Of a DNA stretch of 64,000 nt, positions 34,726 to 46,828 are shown in pieces; positions within the stretch are counted from its first letter, which is position 1; each line of letters begins with the position of its first letter. Below the pieces are notes generated by a model that did not search any database, was not told where the DNA came from, and was given only the letters and a program-made list of their open reading frames with translations. Source of the stretch: Lonicera japonica (Eukaryota; Streptophyta; Magnoliopsida; Dipsacales; Caprifoliaceae). The DNA lies in assembly GCA_021464415.1 (NCBI GenBank), contig JAKCWG010000916.1, positions 62,001 to 126,000 on the forward strand. The letters are read 5' to 3'. The position numbers and the translations under genes were made by a program.

Positions 34726-36367
34726 TGTGACACCCCAAATCCTGTTATGAGATTTTCACCTTCGAGACCCGGTTAATTACGGATGCCGTGCACGATGGTG
34801 GGTTAAAATATAAAAATCACAACTTTTAAAAACTTTTCTTAAATAAAATGTCCCGTTTTACAAAAACTCGGTATATGAAGTTTATTTAAATAAAAACCAA
34901 ACCCGTTAGCCTTACAAAGCACATTCACACAAACATAGTCACATTCAACTCCACACACATATATATATATATATAAACCGTTTATACAAATCCATAATTC
35001 ATCACCCAAAATAGTTGTAAAGTCCATACATAATTATAAAGAATTTAATACAACAAAAGATTATATACAACCAAGTCCTTGGTTCAAGGACTACAAAAAT
35101 TATCGGACATCAGAGGCTACTAGACTCGTAGACCAAGTGCCAATCCCCGATGCTTAACATGCAAAACTGTTTAGAAAATGGGGTGAGCCAAATCCGGGTT
35201 CAGTGGGAACTATATAGGTTTTATATAGAAAATAGTTGTTTTAAGTTAATGCAGTAGTTTGACAACCATGCAGTGCAATGCAACTCACACACCCGTGCGT
35301 GCAAATCCCACTAGGAATCCTATCCTAGTCACCAAGAAGCTGACTGTTCGATCAACCTATTCCGTCCTTAGACTTCCCATGGAATGCCCTAAGCCAATTC
35401 TCACATTACTAGGAAATCATGGATACAAACCTAGTTAAATTCGCTCTCGAGTGTAACTTGAGGCTATATTATGCTATTCGGTACCTATACTATAAGTTGT
35501 GACAATTGACCAAGTATCTATTATTTTCTCTTTAGTTATACTACGTTATGGATTCCATACTTAGCCACCTACAAGGCTTTACCACTAGCTCGTCCTCACA
35601 ACCAAACCACGTTCTCATGCTCGTATACCATGTTTCTATGGCCATTAGCTAACAATACTTTCCACTTTATGTTTTCGTACATTATGAGTGGCCAACGCTT
35701 TCCTATGTATATTATGTTCATTACGATAGCGTCTCCATCATTCTTACTAAAGTACACTCATTCGAGGCAATATATAATCAACCATGCCATACAAGATATG
35801 ATACGATACAATAATAATGATAATATAAGCAATACACATCCACAACACATCCATCTGTATCATATCTCTAGTATAGTGCCTCAGTTTCTCCCCACGGATG
35901 TCTAGGCCCAGAGCAATAAATTCCAAAGGCTCCAAGGCTCTTATCCATGACTCCTCCGTGTGGGGCGTGGCTCAGGGACTTGGTTCTCCAAGTAAGTCAT
36001 TTGGAGATAACCCTCAAGACATTTTCTTGGGAATAACACTCCGAATAGTTAACAAGGAGAACACCTCATACAAATCACATCGACACGTTGAAAAGAACTA
36101 CACCGGGCGATGCCCTAGCAGGGTGATGACCATTAGTAGCCCAATTACTTCCCAAAAAACTCACCATTGGGTAAGTAGTGGCACACGAGACCTACTCCGC
36201 TTGTTGGGAAAATTCATTGAACCCAGAACATATAGTCATGTGGGAAGGCAAAATACAAAGAGTGGGCTCTCCTTTGTGGGCAATACAACCACCAGCGGAG
36301 TCACCGAATTCATTTTCCCGTGCACGGTTTAGGAAATTTCACCCAGGGTCAGAAAATAGGTAGCCCG
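34726..36367 (-). mobile_element. LTR-D (5' LTR of the minus-strand D element), truncated
   Basis: On the plus strand it starts TGTGACACCCCAAATCCTG and, in minus sense, abuts the primer site above, which makes it the 5' LTR of the element with the gag remnant at 32737-33255. It is cut at 36368 by an LTR-B, so the start of the LTR is lost. A CA/TA microsatellite lies at 34951-34976. Confidence 0.75.
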
Positions 36368-38067
36368 TGTAATACCCTGTCCTTTCAATTCACTATAATC
36401 ATCTTCACTCTTTCGTCCATTTCACCATGATAGGTGAAATCGTGTATTGTGGAGCCTTATAGCGTACTGTTGTCTTTCACTAGTCATAGTAGCCTCTTTA
36501 TACTCATGTGAGACATCGTTTAGTGATTCGGGTGATCCGAATCAATTCCGGTTTGTAAATTGTAAGTTTCGGTCTTACGCGATTTCTTTGTTTTTAGCCA
36601 ACTTAGGTCTACCGTAACTTCTGCATTTCATGTTCGAATTGGTTTCTATTTGCGCTTACATCTAGGTTTCATACCATTCTACAATTTTTGTGTTTTGACC
36701 GAAGTCCAATTCGTACTCCTCGTTGGTCAAAACATCGTGCGAAGTAGGCCGGTTACTAAATTCTGATCGTTCGGTAGCATTTCGACAGAGCGCTATCTTC
36801 GGAGCATTTCTGGGAATTTTCCATTCATAATTTGGGAAAATTTTCTCTTAAAAGGTTGTAAATCTTCGAGTTATCTTTCTGTAGACATAATGATCACCTA
36901 AATTGGAGTCTCGGGCGAAGAGTTATGATAGAATTACAAACAGTGCTCCAGATCCAAAATGCCTATTCCGGCAGTGGACTCCATGTTCGATCATGGGGTA
37001 TTCCATGATCAATCATGGTACCCTGAAGGTCAATTTTGACTGTGTTTAACTCGATTTTTCACCTCTTTAAACCCCACACATCACCATTTTTGACCAACAC
37101 ACATACACAGCACATTTGGGGGTTCTAGAGAGAGAGAGTTAGGGATTTTTGAGGGATCATTGAGGGTTCATCTTTTCTATACAAGATTTAGGGCCAAATC
37201 TGCACTCTTCATCATCCTCTTCATCTCTCCCAGCATTGGAGCTTAAGCAGAGAAGCTAGGGTTTCGTGATATTGACGAGGTAGCATCATCAAGCCTTCAT
37301 TTATGGAATTTAAGCTCTTGAGAGGTGGGAACACTAGTACTTAAGCTTTATTTCAAAGTATTATGTATTGTAAGCTTCAAATCAAACCAAACTTGGGTTT
37401 TACCTATAACTTCAAAAATTGCATGTTCAAGGGGTTTGGGGGTATTTTCTTATGATTATTTGGTTGACTTGCATTTCATATAACTCCATTATGATTTTTA
37501 TACAAGAACCCCTAATTTATATGTTGATTTCGAAGAGATTTGTATGAAACCTTCACTTACGGATACGATAATGAATAGTAATTTATGATATGTATATATA
37601 TGGAGTTATACATGGATTTGAAGGTATGATTTGGCAATACTTACTTGTATTTGTGATATTGTTGTTGTACTATGGCTATTAGTTCATTATTTATTGGATT
37701 TTTTAGTTATTTAGCCAGTCCGTACCTACGCTGGGCAAGTTTATAAGTTTATTTTGAATAAATCATGTGTTGGTACTACAAGGGGGAGTTTATAGTGAAC
37801 CTAAATACTATAAAAATATATTCTATACTTGGCTTACCGCCAATTGGATGAAAACTCGTGAAATTCCCCAAAGTGGTGGTGTTCTTAACTAAGCCACTAG
37901 TTGACGGACTTGGTGTATTTGGTTTCAAGTACAACAATAACATGACAGTAAATAAAGAAGAGAATATAGTTAAATAATTGAATTTATACGTAATGTATGT
38001 AAATATATATTAAGTATGTGCTTTGGGTATAATTAAATTGTTGGACGAGAAAAGTGTTTTGATTACG
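36368..38067 (+). mobile_element. LTR-B, 5' part, plus orientation
   Basis: Begins TGTAATACCCTGTCC and follows LTR-B through the conserved U3 module and the palindrome pair at 36981-37018, then a GAGAGAGAG leader at about 37125-37138. It ends where LTR-D begins (TGTGACGCCCCG, 38068). Confidence 0.75.
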
Positions 38068-40675
38068 TGTGACGCCCCGAAATCCCGTTTAGAGGATTTC
38101 GCCTCCGGGACCCGGTTGGTCAGGGTGTCATACGCGACAATGGATTTTATGGCATAGAATGAAGAACGTATATAAAAGGGAAATTCCATATAAAGCATTA
38201 ATTTTAGAAAATTTTGGCATGTGGAGTTTGTTCATAGAGTAAAACCAAAACCTGTTAAAATGTACATATAGTCCTTTTCCAATAGATACTCCACATTTAA
38301 GAAAGATCATTTATACAAAGCCTCCAATGAGGTCCCAATACAAAATAATTCTACTAGCGAGGTTTTAATCTCATGAAAACTTTACATATAAGGCTTAAGA
38401 ATACAATACAAAACAAAATAATCGTTCTAAGGAACAAAGTACAAGTCGTTTCCCAAACGACTTTGGTAATCCAACCATCAGAGCTATCTAGATCTCGTAG
38501 GCGCACCGTCCCCCAAGAAATACCTGCAAAACCTGGTTTTGAAAATGGGAGTGAGCCAAACGGGATCAGTGGGAACTATAAAGGTTCGTATAAGAAAATA
38601 GGTTGGAAACCATGGAAGCCATGCAATGCAACATGAAGAAAGTAAATTTAGCTTATATGCTGCTTCTCTGCAATAAATCACCTCTGGGTAAAATACATTT
38701 CTTTTTGTATATACAAATGTAAATATATATACTACATTTCTGAAGCAGCCAATCCACGAAAAACCTTTCCTGAAATGCATATATATAATGTCCCCTGCCC
38801 AAAGTATAAGAAATGCAATATGTATATATACATATACATCTTCATACTGTACATGCCACAACATCGCGACCAGATCTATCACATCAATCATATATATACG
38901 TCACATCTAGGATTTCAGATCTACTGTGCATAGAGATAGCCGGCAACTCGGTTTCTTCTGCCCCTAAGGCAGGGACCACCTACCAGGTCCACCTAGATGG
39001 AAAATGCCCCCAAGGCAATAACATAAACTCATATAGCCACCAAGGCCATACGCTATAGGTAATAACCATCTACCTGGTACGAACGGTGTGGCTATCCGAT
39101 AGTAAATCCCAAACAATATCTAAATATAATAAACACATCAAATCAATGAAATCATAAGAATATAGAATCTAACAAATGTATATATCTATATACATACATT
39201 CCATATGTATTTGTACAACTCGTACATATATATAAATATATATCTACTTCAATTATGTATACATATACATTATGTAGAACATGTAGTGGTATTGTTGTTA
39301 CACTTAAACCAAGCTAGCCAAGTCCGTATACTAGTATTTAAAGAAGAAAATCAAATGCTTGGGTTTAGTGTTTCCACAATTTTGGCACCAAGCCAAGGAT
39401 AATATTGTACTGGTACAACCCCTGGATTTTATTCATACTGTAAACCTCCCATTATTTCAATGTTGTTGTGGCTTTATACTTTACATGTTCAAAATAAACT
39501 TGTTTATGGCCTAAATAACCAACATTGTTACGGACTGGCTTAACAAGTGATAAACCTCGTAATTTGGTATGAACCAATAGCTTTAGTGTAACTTCTTGAA
39601 CAATATCACATACATACATAACTATGTGTCAAAAGTGCCTTTAGTTCCAAATATAACATTTTATGTATGTGCAGTAGTGTATACTGTACACCATCGTATC
39701 CGTACATAAGGGTTTGGTATCAATCTTCCCAAAAACCATGTAGAAATTAGGGTTTCTTGAATAATCTTCTACTTAAACTCATATTAAATTCAAATCAAGC
39801 AAAGAAACAAGAAAAATAAACTCGAACCCCATGAATATGCAATTTGGGTAGAAAAACCCTACATTTGGTTTGATTTGGGACAAATATTTTATAATAACTT
39901 AAAAATAAGATTTAATACTATTGTTCCCACCTATTGAGGGTTAATCCCTCGAAGAATTGTGGAAGAATCAAGCTGGAAAGGCGTAGGCGCAAAAATCCCC
40001 AAAATTGCTTCAAAACCCTAGCTATAGTGGATGGAAGTGGAGAAGAAGATGAAAACGATGATGAAGATGATGAGGATGATGAGGATGATGTTAGTTTGGT
40101 GTGGAATAACAAGACCAGAGTGATCCCTCATCATCCCCTCAAATAGACCCTCACTCTCTCTCTAAGAGCTCTCATGAAGGTGGGTTGAAATAAGGAAGGA
40201 AGGAGAAGAAGAGATATATAAAAAATCTCGCCAGCCTGATGTAGTCGACTACATCTTATCATGAGTAGACTACATGATGTAGTCGACTCACCCAACTGCC
40301 ATGTAGTCGACTACATGGCTATATTTTGCCTCATTTAGCTTTTTGGTCAACCGCTCGACTTCGCACCCTATTTTCATCATCAAGGAGTGGGAATTGGGTC
40401 TCGGACAAAACACAGAAGTTGTAGAGGGGATTGAGATGAAGACATGGATGAAAATAGGGACTCATTTGGAGTTCTGATGAAGAAGATATGGTCTTCCAAA
40501 GTCAGGTAAAAACCATTAATCGCGTAGGATTAAAACTTGCTATATATGAGTTGATTTTCATCCGAGCAACCCCTAATATGGGTAGGCTAGTTGATGGTTA
40601 TATTATTGCGCTAGTCCATGATCGGTCCTAGGTTTGTTCCTTAAAGGTCGGGGACGTAAGTTGGGACAGAGCGCC
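38068..40675 (-). mobile_element. LTR-D, minus orientation, with a short plus-strand scrap at its end
   Basis: Plus strand begins TGTGACGCCCCGAAATCCCG. A TATA-like stretch (about 40213-40221) and a palindrome cassette (40238-40319) lie on its promoter side. An acidic-looking GAT repeat (40051-40090) gives a false ORF. The last part, about 40621-40675 with AAGTTGGGACAGAGCGCC, matches 6850 in the same (plus) orientation, so a small inverted scrap of LTR-D sits at the junction with the next LTR-B. Confidence 0.68.
40235..40322 (-). promoter_or_regulatory. GTCGAC palindrome cassette in LTR-D
   Basis: Perfect palindrome GATGTAGTCGACTACATC at 40238-40255, a decayed one near 40265-40276, an ATGTAGTCGACT core at 40277-40289, and a 22-bp perfect palindrome at 40298-40319 centred on CCATGTAGTCGACTACATGG. 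The TATATATAAA-like motif lies about 20-100 bp further on in the minus sense. Confidence 0.7.
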
Positions 40676-41454
40676 TGTAACATCCCGTGTTCATGTTAAT
40701 GTTAAGTATGTTGTATTAGGTTTCTTTACACTCATGTGAGTGATCGCTTAGTGATTCGGGTGGTCCGAATCAATTTTGGTTTGTAAATCATGAGTTTCGA
40801 TCCTACGCAATTTTCTTGTTTTTAGCCAACTTTGGATTATCGTAACTTTCTCATGTTTTATCCGATTTGACTGTCGTTTATTCCTACTTCTAGATTTCAT
40901 ACCATTCTATAATTTTTGTGTTTAGTCCGAAGTCCAATTCACTATCGGTGTGGGTCAAAACAGGGCGCAAAATAGGCCCATTGTAAAATTCTGGTCATTT
41001 GGTAGCGCTTCGGTAGAGCGCTATCTTCGGTGAATTTCTAGGAAAAATCTAATCATAATTTGGTAAAACTTCCTCTTAGGAAGTTGTAGATCGTTGAATT
41101 ACATTTTCGTGGACATAAAGATCACCTCAATCGGAGTTCTGAGCGAAACGTTATGGCCAAAACAAAAACAGTGCGCCTGAACTCCAAAGTTATAGTGCGG
41201 ACCGGTATGGTGTTTCTGGAATACCGGTCCGGCACTAAGTTTTTTGGAAAATTGTGCTCTACGGACCGGTATTCGATATTTGGCATACCGATCCGCCAAT
41301 TAACTATTTTCACCGACTTAAACACGTTTTAAAGCCATTTTTGGTCATTTTTCACCCAAACTTCGACCCAAACTCTTCCATACTCCTCTAGAGACTTCTA
41401 GAGGGCTCTAGAGAGAGAAAGAGAAATATTTATATGCATTTCTCATCCCCGATC
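40676..41454 (+). mobile_element. LTR-B variant, 5' part, with ACCGGT cassette
   Basis: Begins TGTAACATCCCGTG and follows LTR-B (GTGATTCGGGTGGTCCGAATCA, here split between 40746 and 40768). At the site of the ATCGAT cassette it instead carries ACCGGT at 41201-41206, 41223-41228 and 41265-41270. A GA-rich leader with TCTAGAGAGAGAAA follows at about 41405-41420. It is cut at 41455. Confidence 0.72.
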
Positions 41455-42085
41455 TGTAACAACCCGCCTAATTAAGCAAGTGTTAGTGCGTGCTGTATTA
41501 AATTAACAACATAATTACAAGAATAAAACTCAAATGAAAAGAAATTTCTAGCGAAAATTCGGCATGAAGTATTCGTAACTACAACAAAATCCAACCTGTT
41601 TAACAACAAACTTAACATTACCGATGATAACTGGAATTCAAAATATAATCCAAGTACAATACCAATATAATCCAAATTCCAAGTGATATTACAACCCAGA
41701 GTTATAAAAAATTATCTCAAAAACACCATATTTAACAAGATATACAACTTCCATACATGAAAATACAATGACTACGCCCATAAGGGCATCAGAGGAGACT
41801 CTAAGAAGTACTCGGACCTGTCCCACGGCCTATACCCGTCCCACGAGATGTACCTGAAACATACATGAGGGATTGAGCCAAAACTAGCCCAGCGGGAACT
41901 ATAGGGAAAAGGGAAATATGCAATGCATGGACATACTCCTTATATATGATAGTGATAATAATAATCTATAACAAAAATTCCAAAATTTCCGTCAATTAAT
42001 TTCGTCTCCCATTTTTACCAAATTTATAGAAAAAAAACCATTAACTTAGCATTAATTAATCCAATTATGATCAATACATCTGAAT
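41455..42085 (-). mobile_element. LTR-E 3' part, minus orientation
   Basis: Plus strand TGTAACAACCCGCCTAATTA onward is the reverse complement of about 48600-49234, down to ATGATCAATACATCT. It then joins head-to-head to the start of a plus-strand LTR-E at about 42086. Confidence 0.78.
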
Positions 42086-42213
42086 TATAACATCCCATGT
42101 TTTAATTACATTTGATGTAGTTCATTTTTTGTAGTTAAACACTCAAATCCTTGTTATTTTAAGCTCGAATACTTTTTAAAATTTTTTTGGGAGATCCAAA
42201 ATTTACTTCGTCA
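42086..42213 (+). mobile_element. LTR-E 5' tip fused to gag
   Basis: TATAACATCCCATGTTTTAA to ACTTCGTCA matches the first roughly 125 bp of the complete LTR-E (46829-46955). The next base is already inside gag (ACTGCTGGCACTCGG, compare 49718). The rest of the LTR, the primer site and the gag start are deleted. Confidence 0.8.
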
Positions 42214-42948
42214 ACTGCTGGCACTCGGGTGAATTGTCCCCAAACTCTTAGGGACCCGGATAGTGAAGAGCAGGATGGAAATATAGAGGCTGTGGTTATC
42301 CAGGGTCAAGGGGGTAATCAGGCCACATTGTTAAGATCGTTTTATCGTTTGGAACCTACTAAATTTGACTGGACTAGTGAGCCCGAGGAAGCTGAATCGT
42401 GGTTCTTCAATGTGAGTGAGAAGCTTGATTTGATCGAAGCTCCTGATTCTTTACGCCCTAAGCTAGCAGCTTCTAAACTAACGGGGTTTGCACATGGATG
42501 GTGGAGAACCCAAAGTAAGATGGTAGAGATGAACTCATGGCAGGCGTTTAGTAAGGAATTTGAGAACCAATTTAAATCCAATGCCTACCGTAGGAGAAAG
42601 AGGGGTGAGCTTTGGATGTTGAGGCAAGAAGGGATGACGGTGGCAGAATACCATCATAAATTTAAGAGTTTGTCTTTACATATGGATCGGCCTTCTGATA
42701 GGGAGAAGATCGAGGCATTTTTCTTTGGTTTACGAGCAGACTTTCGGGATGTCCTAAGTGCGTATAACTATCAAACCTATAAGGAAGTGGTAGAGGTTGC
42801 TTATCGGAGAGATTCGGTAATTATGGAGCCTAGCAGGGGAAGCTATGACAGTCGCTCAGATAGTCTCTCCTATACGGCAGATAAGGGGAAGAAAAGAAGC
42901 GGATTTGGTAGTTGGGAAAGAAATAAGAAGGCTAAATCGAGTTCATAA
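42214..42948 (+). pseudogene. Chromovirus gag, copy 1, truncated at both ends
   Basis: The frame contains the retrotransposon gag capsid signature (EAESWFFNVSEKLDLIEAP, FAHGWWRTQSKMVE, RRRKRGELWMLRQEGMTVAEY). It lacks the normal start because of the LTR fusion. A TAA at 42946-42948 replaces the GAA of copy 2, cutting the frame before the zinc knuckle. The knuckle CYVCGQQGHRTRNC is still encoded at 43009-43050. Confidence 0.82.
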
Positions 42949-43419
42949 TCTTCGAGAGGTCTCTACTTTAGCGATGGGGGTAGCAGTACTGGCAGTTGTT
43001 CGGGGTCTTGCTATGTTTGTGGACAACAAGGACACCGAACAAGGAACTGTCCAAATAACCCGCAAGTGAACCGGGGAAGTCGTTGTAGGGGTGAAGGTAG
43101 CAGTTCTAGCCAAGGTTCAAACCGGGGGCGCAATGGCAATTGGGGCCGAAGCCAGTCGGGTAGGTTTACTGGCAGATCTTCACATATAATTAGTCAAGAT
43201 GTTGAGTAGCAGGCAGCTAGTAGCCGGTACCAGTCAAACCAACTTTCTTCCCAACAACCATATTACTCCCAATCACGTCAATCCCGCCAGCAATCTTTTT
43301 CTGGACCCATGCAGACTCAGGGTTAAGGCAACCAGAGTGGCCGAGTTTATAACTTGGCAACAACATCTACTTAAGAGGATCACACGGTGATGGAAGGTAG
43401 TCTTATTCTCTTTACTACT

Positions 43420-44513
43420 GTGTTAAGGTTCTTTTCGATTCGGGTGCTTCTCATTCATTTATATCATCAGCATGTGCATTTAGCTTGGGTTTAAAACCTA
43501 AGAGCCTTACTTCGTCTATCCATATTAACATGCCCGTGGGGAGTGCTATTCTCCTTACGCAACATTGTACTGCCATCATTTCTCTGCATAGTGACTGTCA
43601 TATGGAGGATGATTTTGTTCTTATGGATATGGGTTCCTATGATTTAATTTTGGGTATGAATTGGTTGTCCAAGTATCGGTCTATCATTGATTGTTATGCT
43701 AAGAAGGTGACGGCCTATCATTGGGGCCAAAACCTAGTGTTTTATGGTGAAAGATATGGGTTATACCCAGTAACTTATGCTTGTAGACGAGAACAGAGGG
43801 ATTATATAGGATGGTTATGTAGTATTAGTGCCGATGAGTCTACTAAATTGTCCCCTACTAATATACCTGTTGTTAGTGAATTCTTGGATGTTTTCCCTGA
43901 GGATTTACCAGGCTTACCGCCCCATCGTAAGGTTGAATTCTTTATAGATCTTGCTCCAGGGGTTGAACCAGTTTCTATAGCTCCTTATCGAATGGCCCCT
44001 GCGGAGTTGAAGGAGTTACGTACACAACTGGATGATCTCCTAGCCAAGGAATTTATTTGTCCTAGTACCTCTCCTTGGGGAGCCTCTGTCTTGTTTGCTA
44101 AAAAGGCAGACAGTTCGCTCCGCATGTGTGTTGACTATCGTCAACTGAATCGACTGACCATCAAGAACAAGTACCCACTCCCACGCATCGACGATTTATT
44201 TGATCAGTTACAAGAAGCTTCATTTTTCTCCAAGATTGATCTTTGGTCGGGCTATCATCAATTAAGAGTCCGAGAGGAAGATATTCCTAAAACCGCCTTC
44301 CGTACTCGTTATGGGCACTTCGAGTTCTTAGTTATTCCTTTTGAGCTAACCAACTCTCCTACGGTCTTTACGGACTTGATGCAAAGAATCTTTCGTCCGT
44401 ATCTTGACCAGTATGTTGTGGTTTTCGTCGAGGATATTCTCATCTATTCACTTTCTGAGGCTGAGCACGTTACTCATCTTAAAACCGTACTGCAATTGCT
44501 TTGTGAGCACTAG
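43420..44513 (+). pseudogene. Chromovirus protease and reverse transcriptase, copy 1
   Basis: [13 protein letters not shown] (43428 onward) is the protease active site; a missing base just upstream, relative to copy 2, shifts the frame. The RT frame runs to 44513 with [55 protein letters not shown] and [16 protein letters not shown]. The catalytic box, normally F/Y-x-D-D, reads FVED (44424-44435), so the first of the paired aspartates is glutamate. A stop (TAG, 44511-44513) ends it early. Confidence 0.9.
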
Positions 44514-44555
44514 CTTTATGCTAAGTTCTCCAAGTGTGATTTTTGGCAACAGGAA

Positions 44556-45530
44556 GTGAAGTTCCTGGGCCACATTGTGAATAGATTTAGAGTTTTAGTG
44601 GATCCGGCCAAGGTTGAAGCCGTGTCGAGATGGAAGGGACCCACTAGTGTTACTAAAATTCAGAGTTTTCTTGGGTTAGCTAGTTACTATCGTCGTTTCA
44701 TCCAGGATTTTTCCAAGATTGCCTCTTCCCTGACCCATCTTACCTAGAACGGAGTGCCATTCGTTTGGGATGAAGACTGTGAATATGCTTTCAATGAGCT
44801 TAAGCGTCGCCTTACCTCAGCTTCGGTACTCGCTTTACCGCAAAGGGGTTTAGGCTATGTCATTTATTATGATGCTTCTCGATTGGGGTTAGGATGTGTG
44901 CTTATGCAACTGGATCATGTCATCGCTTATGCATTAAGACAACTTAAGACTCACGAGAAGAATTATCCCACACATGACCTTGAATTGGCAACAGTAGTAT
45001 TTGCCTTAAAGATTTGGCGACACTATTTGTATGGTGAGACATTCAAAATCTTCTCTGATCACAAGAGTTTGAAGTATATCTTCACCCAAAAGGATTTGAA
45101 CCTGAGACAACGCCGATGGATGGAGTATTTCGAAGATTATGATTTCACATTACAGTATCACCTGGGAAAAGCAAATGTGGTAGCTGATGCATTGAGTAGA
45201 AAATCTCAAGGCTCGGTCTCCGCCTTGAGGTGTCGCGAATGGAGACTCCATCAAGAATTGCAGAGGTATGACTTAGTGGTGAATCGGAGAGATAACATGG
45301 CATTTCTGTCTACAATGGTTGTTAGGCTGGTATTGATAAATGGGGTGATTGAAAGCCAAAGTCAAGATGAAAATCTTGTGTGGTGTTGTAACCGAATATT
45401 ATCCGGAGAGTACATTGAAGATGTCACCATTGGGCACGACTGTGGTATAAGATACAAAGAAAAGTTAGTAGTACCTCAGAACAACGTGGAGTTACAACAA
45501 GCGGTATTAGCCGAAGCTCATAATTCATAA
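44556..45530 (+). pseudogene. Chromovirus RT connection and RNase H, copy 1
   Basis: KFLGHIVNRFRVLVDPAKVEA and FLGLASYYRRFIQDFSKIA (44556-44747) lead into RNase H ([21 protein letters not shown]-type [49 protein letters not shown]) at 44754-45530. A TAG at 44745-44747 separates the two frames. Order and content are those of Ty3/gypsy pol. Confidence 0.88.
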
Positions 45531-46754
45531 TTTTCGATCCATCCAGGAGGTACCAAGATGTATCGTGATCTCTAAATAGAATGTATTGGTGTGGGGATGA
45601 AGAGGGTCAGTTGCAAACTTTGTGCCTGCCCTTTCCAACTAGAATCAAGGATCGAACATCAGACCTCCTTCCACGGGTCCCATTCCCCCTTCCTATCCCA
45701 GAATGGAAGTGGGAAGAATGTCAGGATATAATTTTAATGGGTTTACCAGTACGAAAAATGATGTGGTGTGGGTGATAGCCGAAGGAACTAAACCATCCCC
45801 ACCTCATGCCAATTCAAGAGAAGTTTCCCGTCGAAAGGTTGGCAAAAAAATAACAAGGAGATTGTAAGGTTGCACGGTGTTCCGTTAACAGTTGTATCGG
45901 ACAGAGACCCTCGTTTTACGTGAAAATTTTGGACAGCCTAACAAAGGAGTCTGGGAACTCAGTTGGACTTCAGCACGGCATACCACCCGCAAACCGGCTG
46001 GCAATCTGAAAAAACGATTCAGATATTGGAAGATATGTTGAGAGCCTGTGTGTTGGATCTCAAAGGAAATTGGGATGAGCATCTTCCATTAGCCGAGTTC
46101 GCCTATAACAATAGTTTCTAGTCTAGTATTGGAAAGTCACCGTTCGAGGCACTTTATAGCAGACCATGCAGGTCCCCTGTGTGTTGGATTGAGGTAGGTG
46201 AGGCCACACTCTTGGGACCACAGTTGGTTCAAGAGACCACAGAGAAGATTAAGTTGATCAAGCAAAGGCTTGAAACAGCCCAGAGTCGTCAGAAATCGTA
46301 TGCCGATTTGACAAGGAAACCTTTGGAATTCGAAGTTGATGATTTTGTTTTCTTGAAAGTGAAGCCCCGTCATAGCATTGTCCGATTCAAAAATAAGGGT
46401 AAGTTGGCTCCAAGATATGTTGGACCCTATAGAATTATCGAGAAGTTGGGAGCTGTGGCATATCGATTAAAACTTCCTCCTGAACTCGAACGGATACACA
46501 ATGTTTTTCATGTGTCCATGCTTCACTGTTATGCTCCTGACCCTTCTCATGTGTTACCAGTTGAAGAAATTGAGATTGATGAGAGCGGAGCATATGAGAC
46601 CTATCCGGTGCGGATTGAGGACCACAAAGAGAAAGTATTGAGGAATCGGGTCATTCCGTTGCTTAAGGTGATATGGCATCACCATGGCGAGGAAGAAGCC
46701 ACTTGGGAGTTGGAATCGGCGATTCTTAGCAAGTATCCTTTCCTTTTCTCCTAA
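45531..46754 (+). pseudogene. Chromovirus integrase with C-terminal chromodomain, copy 1
   Basis: 45531-46170 is broken by stops and a deletion; remnants include VVSDRDPRFT (about 45892) and [18 protein letters not shown]. The frame 46179-46754 is intact: integrase C-terminal part (KSYADLTRKPLEFEVDDFVFLKV), the GPYRI motif and VAYRLKLPPELERIHNVFHV, then a chromodomain (about 46600-46750) with LRNRVIPLLKVIWHHHGEEEATWE. The chromodomain places the element among chromoviruses; its form resembles the Tekay/Del group (from memory of the family). Confidence 0.9.
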
Positions 46755-46828
46755 GGTAATCCTTCTTATCTTTTCTAGTTTTCTATCGTTTAAATTTCGA
46801 GGACGAAATTCTTATAAGGAGGGGAGAT

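Noticed and set aside
33412..34733. Repeated ORFs of 60-144 codons on both strands
   Set aside because: They repeat with the Cassandra LTR and come from its sequence; Cassandra is non-coding.
39934..40146. ORF with an acidic Asp/Glu run, and its Ser-rich shadow at 39918-40112
   Set aside because: Produced by a GAT/GAG trinucleotide tract inside LTR-D.
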